Below are positions 48,701 to 58,100 of a stretch of 64,000 nt of DNA, piece by piece. Source of the stretch: Aquila chrysaetos chrysaetos. Taxonomy: Eukaryota > Chordata > Aves > Accipitriformes > Accipitridae. The notes below the pieces were generated by a model that saw only the letters and a list, made by a program, of their open reading frames with translations, was not told the origin of the DNA and made no database searches. The stretch spans positions 55,706,224 through 55,770,223 of the forward strand of contig NC_044004.1 of the NCBI RefSeq assembly GCF_900496995.4, in the 5' to 3' direction. The first letter of the stretch is position 1. The number at the start of each line of letters is the position of its first letter. The position numbers and the translations under genes were made by a program.

Positions 48701-49759
48701 TTGATAACAGGCACACCATCTCTGTCTGAGACTACAATAGCATGAAGTCCTTCAACGCTGCAAAAAAATGGCAGAAAGGACACCATTTTAAAAACAGAGT
48801 AATTAGTAGCAAAGATTTTTTTTTTTTTCCTGAACAAACATGCAAGGAAGGGGAAAATATGTAAAAAACTGATGCCTTCACTAATTTAATGTTTCACTGA
48901 AAGGGACTTGTTCTGTTTAGTATAGGAGCAGTAAACTTGTTCTGTTTAGTTCAGTAGCAGTAAAAAGAACAATACAAAATGAAGCTACTGAAAACTGCAC
49001 AGAACTTTTAGCTTCAGAAAGAGGACTGATACCAATAATCGAATTGCGTTAGTCAAGCGAGAGCCTTTGCATGTTGTCCTCGCTCGGTGAGTGCCAGTTT
49101 CGCTGCATTTGCACGTTATCTCAGCCCCTGGCTGTTCAGCGTTGCCAGCAACCAGCAATTACCGAAAAGGGAATTATCAAGGATTAGGCAACCGAGTCAC
49201 GAGGAATGCTTTTTCCACGCCTCATCACGGCACGACGAGCAGCACACTTCACTCCTTCTCAAGCGAGCGAGGGAAAGGCTAAGCCGTCTTCGCCTCACTC
49301 TACTTCCAGCTCAATTTAAAGAACGAAACGAGCGCGCCGGGTCAGCCGACCCCCCGTCACAGCGAACGGGGCCGGCAGTTCGCAGCTCCCCCCCGTCAGG
49401 CAGGGTTCCCATCATCGCCTCTGCAATCTGAAGCGCGCACAGCTTCCCCCCCCCCCCCCCCCGCCAGTTACCTCGGCAGCTTCTTGTACAGAAACCTCTT
49501 CAGGTCCTGGGGGCAGAGACGGACGGCGCGTTACTTATTTCCACAGAAACCGGGCGGGGGGACCGCCCTGCGCCCCGCTCCCCGGCGGCTCTCCCCTCCC
49601 GCCGGGCCCGGCCCACCCCGCCGCCCCGCACGTACCCGGCCCGACGATCGGTAGCCCCCCCCCCGCCCCCGCCGCTCCCCTCAGGCCTCCGGCCGAGCCG
49701 CCGCCCGCGCCCCAACCGCCGCCCAAGCCGCCCCGCGGAGCCGCACTTACGTCGGCCAT
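45697..49759 (-). CDS. LAMTOR3: LAMTOR3 (MP1), Ragulator subunit, complete in six coding exons
   Basis: Coding exons on the minus strand are 49759–49751, 49506–49472, 48757–48699, 47784–47651, 46574–46511 and 45770–45697. They join in phase to 124 residues, exactly the human length. The product is a single roadblock/LC7-fold protein that pairs with LAMTOR2 inside the pentameric Ragulator complex on late endosomes and lysosomes, where it anchors Rag GTPases for mTORC1 and scaffolds MEK1/ERK. Diagnostic stretches are DLKRFLYKKLPSVEGLHAIV, SDRDGVPVIK, ALRPGFLSTFALATDQGSK and EELRQVVEVS, near-identical to human; only a few conservative changes are seen (for example SSNANTG for SSSANTG). The gene faces DAPP1 tail to tail and lies downstream of DNAJB14 on the same strand. 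Confidence 0.98.
45771..46510 (-). other. LAMTOR3: LAMTOR3 intron 5 (740 bp)
   Basis: Read on the minus strand it starts gtatgt and ends tttccag. No further gene or clear repeat is seen. Confidence 0.75.
46511..46574 (-). CDS. LAMTOR3: LAMTOR3 coding exon 5
   Basis: Encodes VVQFNRLPLVVSFIASSNAN and T plus a split Gly codon; human has IASSSANTG. The acceptor is ccttgcag and the donor gtatgt. Confidence 0.97.
46575..47650 (-). other. LAMTOR3: LAMTOR3 intron 4 (1.08 kb)
   Basis: Minus-strand gtgagt to ccttgcag. Nothing beyond ordinary AT-rich sequence is recognised. Confidence 0.75.
47651..47784 (-). CDS. LAMTOR3: LAMTOR3 coding exon 4 (central roadblock core)
   Basis: Encodes ANDNAPEHALRPGFLSTFAL then ATDQGSKLGLSKNKSIICYY and NTYQ, identical to human over this span as far as I recall it. 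The acceptor is cttccag and the donor gtgagt. Confidence 0.98.
47785..48698 (-). other. LAMTOR3: LAMTOR3 intron 3 (0.9 kb)
   Basis: Minus-strand gtaact to cttccag. It contains an A run near 48,185. No gene or transposon is recognised. Confidence 0.75.
48699..48757 (-). CDS. LAMTOR3: LAMTOR3 coding exon 3
   Basis: Completes a split Ser and encodes VEGLHAIVVSDRDGVPVIK plus one base of the next Val codon. This is the first strand pair of the roadblock fold, the most conserved part of the family. The acceptor is tttgcag and the donor gtaact. Confidence 0.98.
48906..48963. repeat. Two-copy 29-bp tandem repeat
   Basis: Two adjacent units beginning acttgttctgtttagt and ending agcagtaa (from 48,906 and from 48,935), differing at a few central bases. 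It is a local slippage duplication in LAMTOR3 intron 2. Confidence 0.8.
49446..49462. repeat. 17-bp C run (G run on the LAMTOR3 sense strand)
   Basis: Seventeen consecutive C on the plus strand inside LAMTOR3 intron 2, ending nine bases before the exon 2 donor junction. Length is likely polymorphic or assembly-sensitive. Confidence 0.85.
49472..49506 (-). CDS. LAMTOR3: LAMTOR3 coding exon 2
   Basis: Encodes DLKRFLYKKLP plus two bases of a Ser codon, the N-terminal helix that precedes the roadblock strands. The acceptor is cccccag and the donor gtaact. Confidence 0.97.
49751..49759 (-). CDS. LAMTOR3: LAMTOR3 coding exon 1 (start codon, three residues)
   Basis: ATG GCC GAC followed at once by the donor gtaagt. 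The context CAGCCATGG is a good Kozak match, with G at +4. MAD-DLKRFLYKK matches the human N-terminus exactly, which fixes the start. The reading frame stays open upstream (see findings). Confidence 0.95.
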
Positions 49760-49782
49760 GGCTGGGGGCCTGCCGGCGCTGC

Positions 49783-49812
49783 TGCTGCCGCTGCCGCCGC
49801 CGCCGCCGCCAC
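49783..49812 (-). repeat. LAMTOR3: GGC/GCA repeat in the LAMTOR3 5' leader
   Basis: On the plus strand this reads gctgctgctgccgctgccgc and further ccgccgccgcc units, that is GGC-rich triplets on the sense strand about 25–50 bases upstream of the start codon. Triplet repeats of this kind are common in CpG-island leaders and may vary in length. Confidence 0.75.
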
Positions 49813-50156
49813 CTCCGCGGGCCTGCGAGACGAGAGGGCGCCCGGTCACCCGCGGCGCGGCGGGAGCGGCCCCCGCCTCGAAGGAGGGGAGCGGCGGGCG
49901 GGCCCGCTCCCTCCCTGAGGCCCGGCCGCCTCCCCCCGCCCCGCTGCCGTGGTAGAGGCCACCCCCACCCGCCCCGGGAAGGGAGAGCGGTTGGGCCGAG
50001 ACCACCGTCGCGCTGTATGGGGGGGGGGGACGGGGACACACAGTGTGTGTGCCGCCCGCCCTGCCCTACCTGTCCGCGCGGCCGGCGCGCCCCGCGCTGC
50101 CACTACACTGGGCGCCTACCCGCACGGCTCCGCCGCCGCTTCCCCTTTAAGCCTCT

Positions 50157-50166
50157 GTCACGTGAC
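50157..50166. promoter_or_regulatory. LAMTOR3: CLEAR-type E-box palindrome GTCACGTGAC
   Basis: A perfect 10-bp palindrome with CACGTG core, about 400 bp upstream of the LAMTOR3 start codon inside its CpG island. GTCACGTGAC is the published CLEAR consensus bound by TFEB/TFE3/MITF, which activate lysosomal and Ragulator-related genes; USF and MYC/MAX factors also bind this core. The sequence match is direct; occupancy is inferred. Confidence 0.7.
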
Positions 50167-50187
50167 GGGCGCCACTCTCCCGAACCC

Positions 50188-50199
50188 GGAAGCGCTTCC
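50188..50199. promoter_or_regulatory. LAMTOR3: ETS-like palindrome GGAAGCGCTTCC
   Basis: Two inverted GGAAG cores form a perfect 12-bp palindrome, preceded by ccc so that the left half reads CCGGAAG, the usual ETS/GABP promoter core. It lies 21 bp from the CLEAR palindrome. Confidence 0.5.
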
Positions 50200-50299
50200 C
50201 CGCCACCGCCCCGGGCAGCGCCAGCTCCGTGCGAACCGGGCCGGCAGGCAGTTAAGCGGAGAAGGGGAGGCCCCCCCCCACCCCAAACCAACAAAAAAC

Positions 50300-53200
50300 C
50301 CCAAACCCACCCTGCGCAGCCTGTAACTGTGCTTTTTCTCTAAAACAGAGCCGCTACGTGCCGAGCACTGTTGGTACCTGAAGATTTTGCTTAGGTGCCG
50401 TTACTGGAGCTTAAATGAAAATCAAAAAAAGATGCTCAGCTGAAAATTGCTCACATCTCTGAACGTATAGGTCTGGTGAAGTTTTAAAAAAGCCTGAAGC
50501 AACCGGAGATAAGCTGCTTCTTTGCAAGTAGCGGAGGAAAAGCTCGTCCAAACGGGCAAATTTGTTTGAATACCAAGAATCCGTACCTCCTTCTCAACCC
50601 AAGCCACGCACACGCAGCCCTGTGATAAGGACTTGGTTGTACTCGGGAGGCACCTAAAGAGATCCCCATAAAATTCTCACGTGTGAGCTTCTGGCAGTAG
50701 TTTGAAAATGCTACCGGGGACAACCCTCGTCCACTCATTTATTAAAACATTCCCTACCACGCACTAAAAATGTTTAAAAATGCAACTGGCTTTTTACGAT
50801 TTGTAGGCATGATGCTCAATGATCAATCTTACTTGTTTTCCTGTCACATTGTGTATGACTGAGCGCCAGGCAAAAGCATCTGTGAGATGGCTCCTGTATC
50901 GCTAATATTAATGGGAGTTTTGTCTCCTGTTCCAGTGACAGCCTTTCCATACACAGAGCAAACCAGCGCTAATGGGAAAAGTGTATCCCGCGTGAAGGAT
51001 AATGTCGTAACTAAACGTTGTATTTTAGTATTACCTCCAAAAATCCGGAGAAATCTGACACCCAGACCTAGTTCCTGCCAGACCAAGAAGTCCCACAATT
51101 ATCCTGGAGAAGTATGGGAAGGATAGTTTATAATGGAGTGTTTCTTTCCTATATTTATTACATTTGTACTGGTTGCTCCCAAAAGTATCTTGATCATATG
51201 CTAAATATGGCACAAAATTTTACATTTGTTACATGGTACCTTTCTTCCAGGCTCTACCCGCTGGTTTACAAAGGAGCATGGGGAAAGCAAGGCACGGAGA
51301 TCAGTGGCGCTTGCGAGGTGATAATGAATGATGAGTGGATGGGGGACACGGCACCAGGGCTTCTGACTGCCAGTTGCTATGACTTGTTATGACCAAGCTT
51401 CCTCTGGCAGAACTGACTGCACTCTAATAACCCGATTTAGACAACTGGGAAGCTAGTACTTTTTAAAGTTACAGCTTCAGGAATTTGATTATTAACTGAT
51501 TGTTTTTTTTTTTAAAGCACAATGTTTGCTTTTACTATTACATTTTCCTTCTGCTCTCTTTGACAGATCTACAAGAAGAAAGAGTAACAGCTGTTTAGGG
51601 GTTGAATGAAATTTATGGAACAACCAACCTTAAAAAACATATTCTTGCCCTCCCATTTTAATCCAGCATTCATTACAAAATTATATTAAAAATTTATATA
51701 ATTTAAAGTTGTCTCTGCTGCGTATTTAAATGCATCTGTTACACTTTAGTGACTATAATGTTCTACTTTTTCTTGGAAACTTATAAAAGAATCAAGACTG
51801 TTTAAAAAAAGTAAAAAATTCAAATTTAATCTTGTTTTACCTAAACAGTTAGAGAACTTGTAGGGAAATGTTCATCAGATGTGAACACCAAACTCGCTTG
51901 TGACTCAGGATGCTCCATAAATAGAACACATACTGATGTCATATTTCAGCAGATGCAAATCATCTCCCTTTTCCATTATGCCATGTCAAAGAGTCGTTCC
52001 AAGATTTTTCACTTTTTGCAGGACTTTCCTGCTTGCCCTTTTAAAGGAGAAATCAAGAACCCATGCTTGTGCAATCTTTAATTCTAGATTAAATACAGGT
52101 AAAGACTAAATAAAAAGAGTAAGGAGTTAATTCTAGGTGGCTAGAAACATTGAGGGATTTTTAGTCAGGCTGTTCAAAACCAGTTTTGTTTTTCCTTTTT
52201 CTTTCCAATACCTTATTTTAATGAGAACTTCACCTTGGTCATCTGAAAAGATTCAAGTACTCCACCCTCTTCAGTTAGCATCTTGCTCATAAGAATATTT
52301 GTTCTGAACTTTCCCGCAGATTCCTTCAACAAAACCAGGGAAGATAATGACACTGCTGAAAAAAAAACCACCTTCAGACTTGAGAAAAAAGTAACAATCA
52401 TAAGGAGAGAAACACCCACTTGGAATATTAAAGGAATGTTTGCAGGCCATATTTAGTGCAGGTTAATCTTTATGCTATAGGAAGTAACAGCATCCTTCTG
52501 CATATTTCAAAGTGTGCAACTATTTAATATGTTAAATGCTAAGTAGCATTTTTTCTGCCACTTTAAATACATTAATTGTTTCCTTCTTTGAAAATGGCAA
52601 TTGCAATAGATAATCCAATGAAATGTAGCAGCCTAGGTCTCACTTTTAAACTACTGGGACATCTGTGTTGCCACAGGACACAGCCACTGCATTATTCCAG
52701 TTTGCTGAGGTACTGATAGCAATCTAACCAACCTAACACAGCTCAACATCCGTCCATTTACCTGCTTCTCAGCTGCAGCAGAAGTAACTGCAGGGCAGAC
52801 ATAACCCATCCGATTATTAAAAGCACCTTTGCTAAGACCATCTCTTCACTCTGACTTCACTGTTCTGATATTTGACAAATGTGTTATATATCTTTTTTCC
52901 TCTTAACTAAAAGATCACCTGCAAGCTCGGTCGGACTCATTTGTGAGTGGGAAGGCCCGAGTACTTGTTAAAGCCTTTGGAACAATTTTCTTCTATTAAG
53001 AAGACACAGGAGTACCAATATGTACTTTGATAGTTTGTTTTCATTAGTATAATTACAATACATTCTGGACAGTTACAAAATCCGGGGAATCACGTTTTCT
53101 CCATAAATTTCTATTGCAAACTTTGAACATTTCGGTGCCTTTCCATTACTTGTGCACACTTTTCCTACAATCTTAGCAAGGACATCCAGTACAGCAACCC

Positions 53201-54540
53201 TTCTTTTGTTTCAGCAGCTTTTAGTTCTGCTTTGTGCCTCAGGCTTTGATGTCCACCTTGAATGCTAGTTTAGCTGCTTAGTTAAAAGCCTGCAGCTAGT
53301 CTCTCTCATGTTACACCAATTCAGTAGAGGACATTTCCAGCGGGACAGTTTAGAAAAGATATATATGCAAAAATGATTTCTGGGTCACTTACACTAAATG
53401 GTATTGCTCTATCTCTAAAGTCAAATCCTGCTCTAGATCAGAAGGAATTCCAATGAAGTCAGTCAAGTATTTAAACTTCCAGTTTAGGAGAATTTGGCTC
53501 TGCATAAACTGATAGCATTGTTCAAAGATAGCAGTTTTCTCAAACAAAAAATACTGCCCTTACTATGAGCCACCTGGCATTCTCAAATACAAGAAACATT
53601 CTCCTGCATAGCACTGTTAAAATGTAAAAACATCAGCTACTGAACCTAAAAACATTTTCAACCCACTTTCGATAAACTTTAAGTACATTGTACTTGGCAG
53701 CTTCAAAACACCTCTTTGCATCAGCAGGTGTGGCTACATCTAGTTTCCACATACAGGCCACTGAGCTACATATATGATCTTGCATGTAGGAGCTGAACGG
53801 TATGTTTGCTCATTTCTAGGAAGTCAGTCCAGCAACATTCTGGTCCAGAAAAATGCATAACCTACCTCTTCCGCCCCAGGACAAGTGATATGGCTCTGAC
53901 CATAGGAGCATACTGCAAACTAGCAAAGCATTTAAATACTTGGCAAAAGTGTTGAAAGGCACATAGCTTGTCCTTAGCAGTATTTCCCTGTTCCACTTGT
54001 GGTGCCGATTGAATCAGTGTTAGGACCTAACTTGAAATAAAAAAATAGTAAGAAAGTGGAAGCCTGCCAGGAAAAAAAAAATAGGTTGCCCCCTTTTTTT
54101 TTTTTACCTTTAAGATTTTACTATTGCATGTTTTCCTCTACCTTTCCAGTGAAAACTAAGGAAGCTATGGATGCATGTTAACCATACGTATGGACTGACT
54201 ACTACTGGAATACCAAATGGTAGACCTGCTGTAAACTGTTGCAAGTACTAAAAGCAATGGTTATAATGGTCTGTACAGCATTTGCAAATATTTACTTTGA
54301 AAAGAGATTAGTGTAGTTCTTAGTTTTCTCAGCATTGCTTAGAAACGCTAAAAAACTACAAGAGCTAACTGCTACTCTACACCAGATCAATATACCCCAA
54401 CAGATATTTAGGAATATATGCCATTATATTTAAAAATACCAAGTTCCTCTAAGCTGGTAAACCTAGAAGATTTTACATAGAGTTAGAGATAAAATATTAA
54501 AAATTCTTGTTTCAACTCCACACACTTGACATCTGAATAG
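50300..54540. other. Non-coding spacer between LAMTOR3 promoter and DNAJB14 3' end
   Basis: AT-rich sequence with no exon, RNA gene or transposon that I can recognise. Open frames here are short and lack family motifs. The right part may belong to a longer DNAJB14 3'UTR, since distal poly(A) sites cannot be excluded (for example minus-strand ATTAAA at 52,217–52,222). Confidence 0.6.
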
Positions 54541-54980
54541 GAGTGATGTAATCATACTATTTATTCCATCAGTGAGACAAAATGTTGCATGGAACTAAAT
54601 TTCTGAGATTTTAAATAGAAAGTCATTTAACTCGTATATACACAAATTGTTCTTTCCACAGATATTTACATGGCAATTATGTTAGAGGAGAACCACTATG
54701 ACTAAGTCTCTACAAGTATAGCATCCTTTCTGAGCTATTCTCTCTGCTGAAAGAATTCACAGAAGCTTTGAAGTAAAATCTAGACAATTAAAGTTACCTA
54801 TATTTCACAGTAGGTAAAGAAGCCATTAAATGATATTTCAGCATAAGGTTTCTGGAAACAGCTACACAGTAGAGTTTTACATCCACCCCTCTTTTCCAGC
54901 ATTCATGGTGAAACTAAATCTCTTCTTAATTTACAAGAGAGATAACTGCATACATAAAGATGTACGTGTATAATTATAGT
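54541..54980 (-). other. DNAJB14: DNAJB14 3' untranslated region (proximal form)
   Basis: From the TGA at 54,981 leftward to the first AATAAA on the minus strand (plus-strand TTTATT, 54,560–54,565). Mammalian DNAJB14 has long 3'UTRs, so this may be only the proximal end. Confidence 0.5.
54560..54565 (-). terminator. DNAJB14: Candidate DNAJB14 poly(A) signal
   Basis: Minus-strand AATAAA about 415 bases past the stop codon, the nearest canonical hexamer in that direction. Use of this site is not demonstrated. Confidence 0.45.
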
Positions 54981-55105
54981 TCATCCTCCTCGATAGAGGC
55001 TGGTCAGCCGTTCTAGTTCTTTGCAGTTGTCCATGGACATGGAGTCTGCTTTCTTTCGGAGACGGTCATCTCGATATACTTTTGCTGCATAAAGTAAGTC
55101 TGTTT
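54981..55105 (-). CDS. DNAJB14: DNAJB14 last coding exon
   Basis: Encodes [20 protein letters not shown] then [20 protein letters not shown] and TGA. Placing the acceptor at ttaaag (rather than the next AG, aacag) restores the KTD reading of the human protein (human [14 protein letters not shown]) and keeps the phase. Confidence 0.95.
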
Positions 55106-58100
55106 CTTTAAGGAAAAAAGAGAAAAGATTTTTCAGGTTAAAAACTGAATACTTTGCACGTGATGCATTCCTTCTCAGAGGTGTACAAAACACCTCAGGT
55201 TTAATCCTCGCCCTTTTTTCCTTCTGCCTATTCTAACTATCCACAGACACCACCTAAACAGCACTGCTGCAGCTTCCTTTTGCTGGATCTTCACAAGTGT
55301 TTCATCTTTTTGAGCAGGGAAAGTGGTAACAGCCTTCCATATTCATATTTCATACAGCAGTACCTGATTAAAAAAAAAAAAAAAACACACAACCAAAAAA
55401 ATCCCCTACTACTTCTGTCAGACCTCATTAAACAGTACAAATATAGGCCACACTCGGTGATCTTGCATATTATTGACAGATCTAGCATCTTGTCTCTGCC
55501 CAAAAATCCGTTCTGAATGTTAAGACCATTACTTCAACTGATGCTGCTTCAGACTGCCAGTGTTCAGAGGTATTAATAAAAGAGCTCTCTGTATTATGCT
55601 GGTGCTCAATAGCTTGACATTGCTGAGCATTTTAATTCTATAAAATCTTTTTCATCCCTTCAACTCAAAATGGATTAGCAAGGCATTCTTAAATGTCAAT
55701 CAATGCTGGAAAGATTTTAACTGTCAAGGAGATCCAACACACAACAGGTATTTTAAACCCGTAAAACCACAAAATCAGCTATTTCTGTAGATAGAGAAAA
55801 TCTATTAGGGGCCGCTTACTAAAAATCCATTTGGGTAGTTTTCACAACCTGATGAATTGCAAATAGCAAACAACATGACAGTCACCACCTTCAGGTTATT
55901 TTTCTTCCTTACACTAAGGTCAGATGTTTCTGCAGTCATCACATTTTTCCCAGTAATATGTACATACAGAAGCATGGGCCTCTCTGCATTGTCCAGGAGT
56001 CTGTTCATGCTTAAAAAAGTATGCACGTCAAGAATAAATGCTGAAAAATGGGAAAGGTATTCTTTCTCCTCTTTCCCTCCCCAGGTGGAAATTGCATATC
56101 AACTAAACCTTTTCAAAGATATTTGGACAGTAAATATATTACAGGAGACACAAATATAACATGCCAGCATATGTAAGTGTAATGACTAGGTCAATAAAAG
56201 CAAACTATGCTTCCAGATCTACACTCTGCTGAAAAAAATGCACAAATAATACATCCTCTTTTTACTGTGCTGGATGATGTCTTGTCTTTAATTTTTTGTT
56301 AACAGCCACCTCTCATTTTTGTAAACTATTTTATTATAAGATTACCAATCATTCATCTAGCCACCACTTGTAGATGAAAAATTAGGTATTCATTTCATGA
56401 AGAGTGAACACAAACATTTCAAGATGATCAAAGGCCAATCTAGTTGAAAAAATACAAGAGTTTTTGATATTTGCTTATGAATTATACCCCAAAGTTCTCT
56501 GATGACTTCCTGTGTTCAAAAAACATGGAAAAATTATTCTGATCAAATCTAGTAGTCTGGGCAATAATCTGAAAGTTTTCCTCCAAAGCACTGGTGTTTC
56601 TCTTGCATACACGTGACCCACCAGCACAGTTTTCTGCCCACAGGTCTTTCCTGTGGGCCATTTGTAAAACTCTAGAGATTTACTTGTGCATAAGCAATGT
56701 GTACTCACAAGTAAGGAGCATAAAGCCTCCAGGAAGCACTGGGCCTGCTATGCATGGGCAATGCACTTTGTATTTGTATACATACAGGCCAACTGTAATG
56801 AATGCGTGCAGTCCTGTTCAGGCATTTGACTAGCTGTGATGCTGGGCTGTCTTCTACAACTGGGAGAAACTAAGGGGCCATCTCAGCTGAAAGGCTTGGC
56901 ATCACTGGACTGCAGAGAGTAAAGTTGTGCAGGAATACACCATTTCACTCAGAAGAGAGCATTCTGTTTGCTTCTGGTCAGTTTACTGACAGTTCATAAA
57001 TGAATTATTTATCCAGTAAGCTATTACTGAAGTTTACCAGCTGAAAAGTTGAAACCATCTGTTTTCAACACTGATGTCATTTTAGCAGCACCGTTCTCAC
57101 AGAGCACGAAAGGCTCACAAAATGGTCACAGATAATAGAATAACAGGTTAAAATTGACAATGATTTGGAGATGGCTGATGCTATTCAGTATTCTTATGCT
57201 TTAACGCTGAATTCCAGTCTTCTGAAAGAAAATAGCTCCTTGTATAATATTAAATTAGATTGGAAAAATAGATGGTAAACTAAAAAACTGCCTGTTTTTA
57301 AGGTCTGATATAGCCAGGGTACCAAGTCCAGGAAGAAAAATTATTCAGCATTGGCAAAAGATTAAGCACTAATTTACAGTTCATGATGTTTCAGAGGACA
57401 TGATGCATGTCCTTGGTCGCCTGGAAAAGCAGTGTTTGTACGTACTGTGGTCCGAGGCAGATTATTTTTTTCCTTCCTCGGAAACACCTATGTAAGCTTT
57501 TGTTTTATTTATTTATTTATATAAAAGCACCTAGGGAAATGGGATACTGCCATGAGAAAATAATGTGGAAGAGATTAGAATTCTTAGCTTTCATCCTTAA
57601 TTTAGAGCAATTTCTTTCTCATTATCAATTCACTGTAGTCTTTAATTTTCTGAGAAATGGTCACAGATAATAGAGTAGCAGGTTAAAATTGCTGATGATT
57701 TGCAGATCGTTGTTAGATCACTGAGTAAAACACAGAATTTAAGTGACACTGGGCACACTTTTAGAAGTGAGAAACAGTAGGGAACCTTACACTTGCTTTC
57801 TCATTCAGATACCTTAATAATACAAGCACTTCATTCTTGCCTGAGGCAATCTTTTTTTATAGTAATGCATGCTTTCATGAAATTACACATATTACCAAAC
57901 TTACTTTGTTGCCTCTCCTTCCAACAGTTATTACGAATGTTGGACACATAATCCTCTTCCACGCTCTTTTCCACTTTCTGTAATGACACTCCCTTGTATT
58001 CATTTCTAAAGTCCTTGTTGACATAATAAACGACACCCAAGTTTTCTGTCTGCATTTTTATGGTTTGCCCTGTACTTCTGCAAAAAAGGAGGGGCAGGGG

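Larger units (their letters stand above)
48758..49471 (-). other. LAMTOR3: LAMTOR3 intron 2 (714 bp)
   Basis: Minus-strand gtaact to tttgcag. It contains a 29-bp tandem duplication (48,906–48,963) and, starting ten bases after the donor, a 17-G run on the transcribed-sense strand (49,446–49,462). Confidence 0.85.
49320..50260 (-). promoter_or_regulatory. LAMTOR3: CpG-island promoter of LAMTOR3
   Basis: GC- and CpG-dense DNA covers exons 1 and 2 and about 500 bp upstream of the LAMTOR3 start codon, in otherwise AT-rich surroundings. No TATA box is obvious. Recognisable sites are a CLEAR/E-box palindrome (50,157–50,166) and an ETS-like palindrome (50,188–50,199). The leader carries a GGC repeat on the minus strand (about 49,783–49,812). 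The transcription start is not fixed by sequence. Confidence 0.8.
55106..57904 (-). other. DNAJB14: DNAJB14 intron before the last exon (2.8 kb)
   Basis: Minus-strand gtaagt to ttaaag. It contains one copy pair of a diverged 52-bp repeat (57,121–57,172 and 57,656–57,707), a TTTA repeat (57,503–57,521) and an A-run near 55,370–55,385. No extra exon is seen. Confidence 0.75.

Noticed and set aside
49500-50039. 179-residue Arg-rich minus-strand frame over the LAMTOR3 promoter
   Set aside because: Not in the LAMTOR3 frame and composed of GC-rich filler. The separate in-frame extension is reported as a finding.
55098-55103. Alternative acceptor (aacag) for the last DNAJB14 exon
   Set aside because: Using the nearer AG would give an out-of-phase join. 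The ttaaag acceptor six bases upstream restores the KTD residues found in human and keeps the frame.
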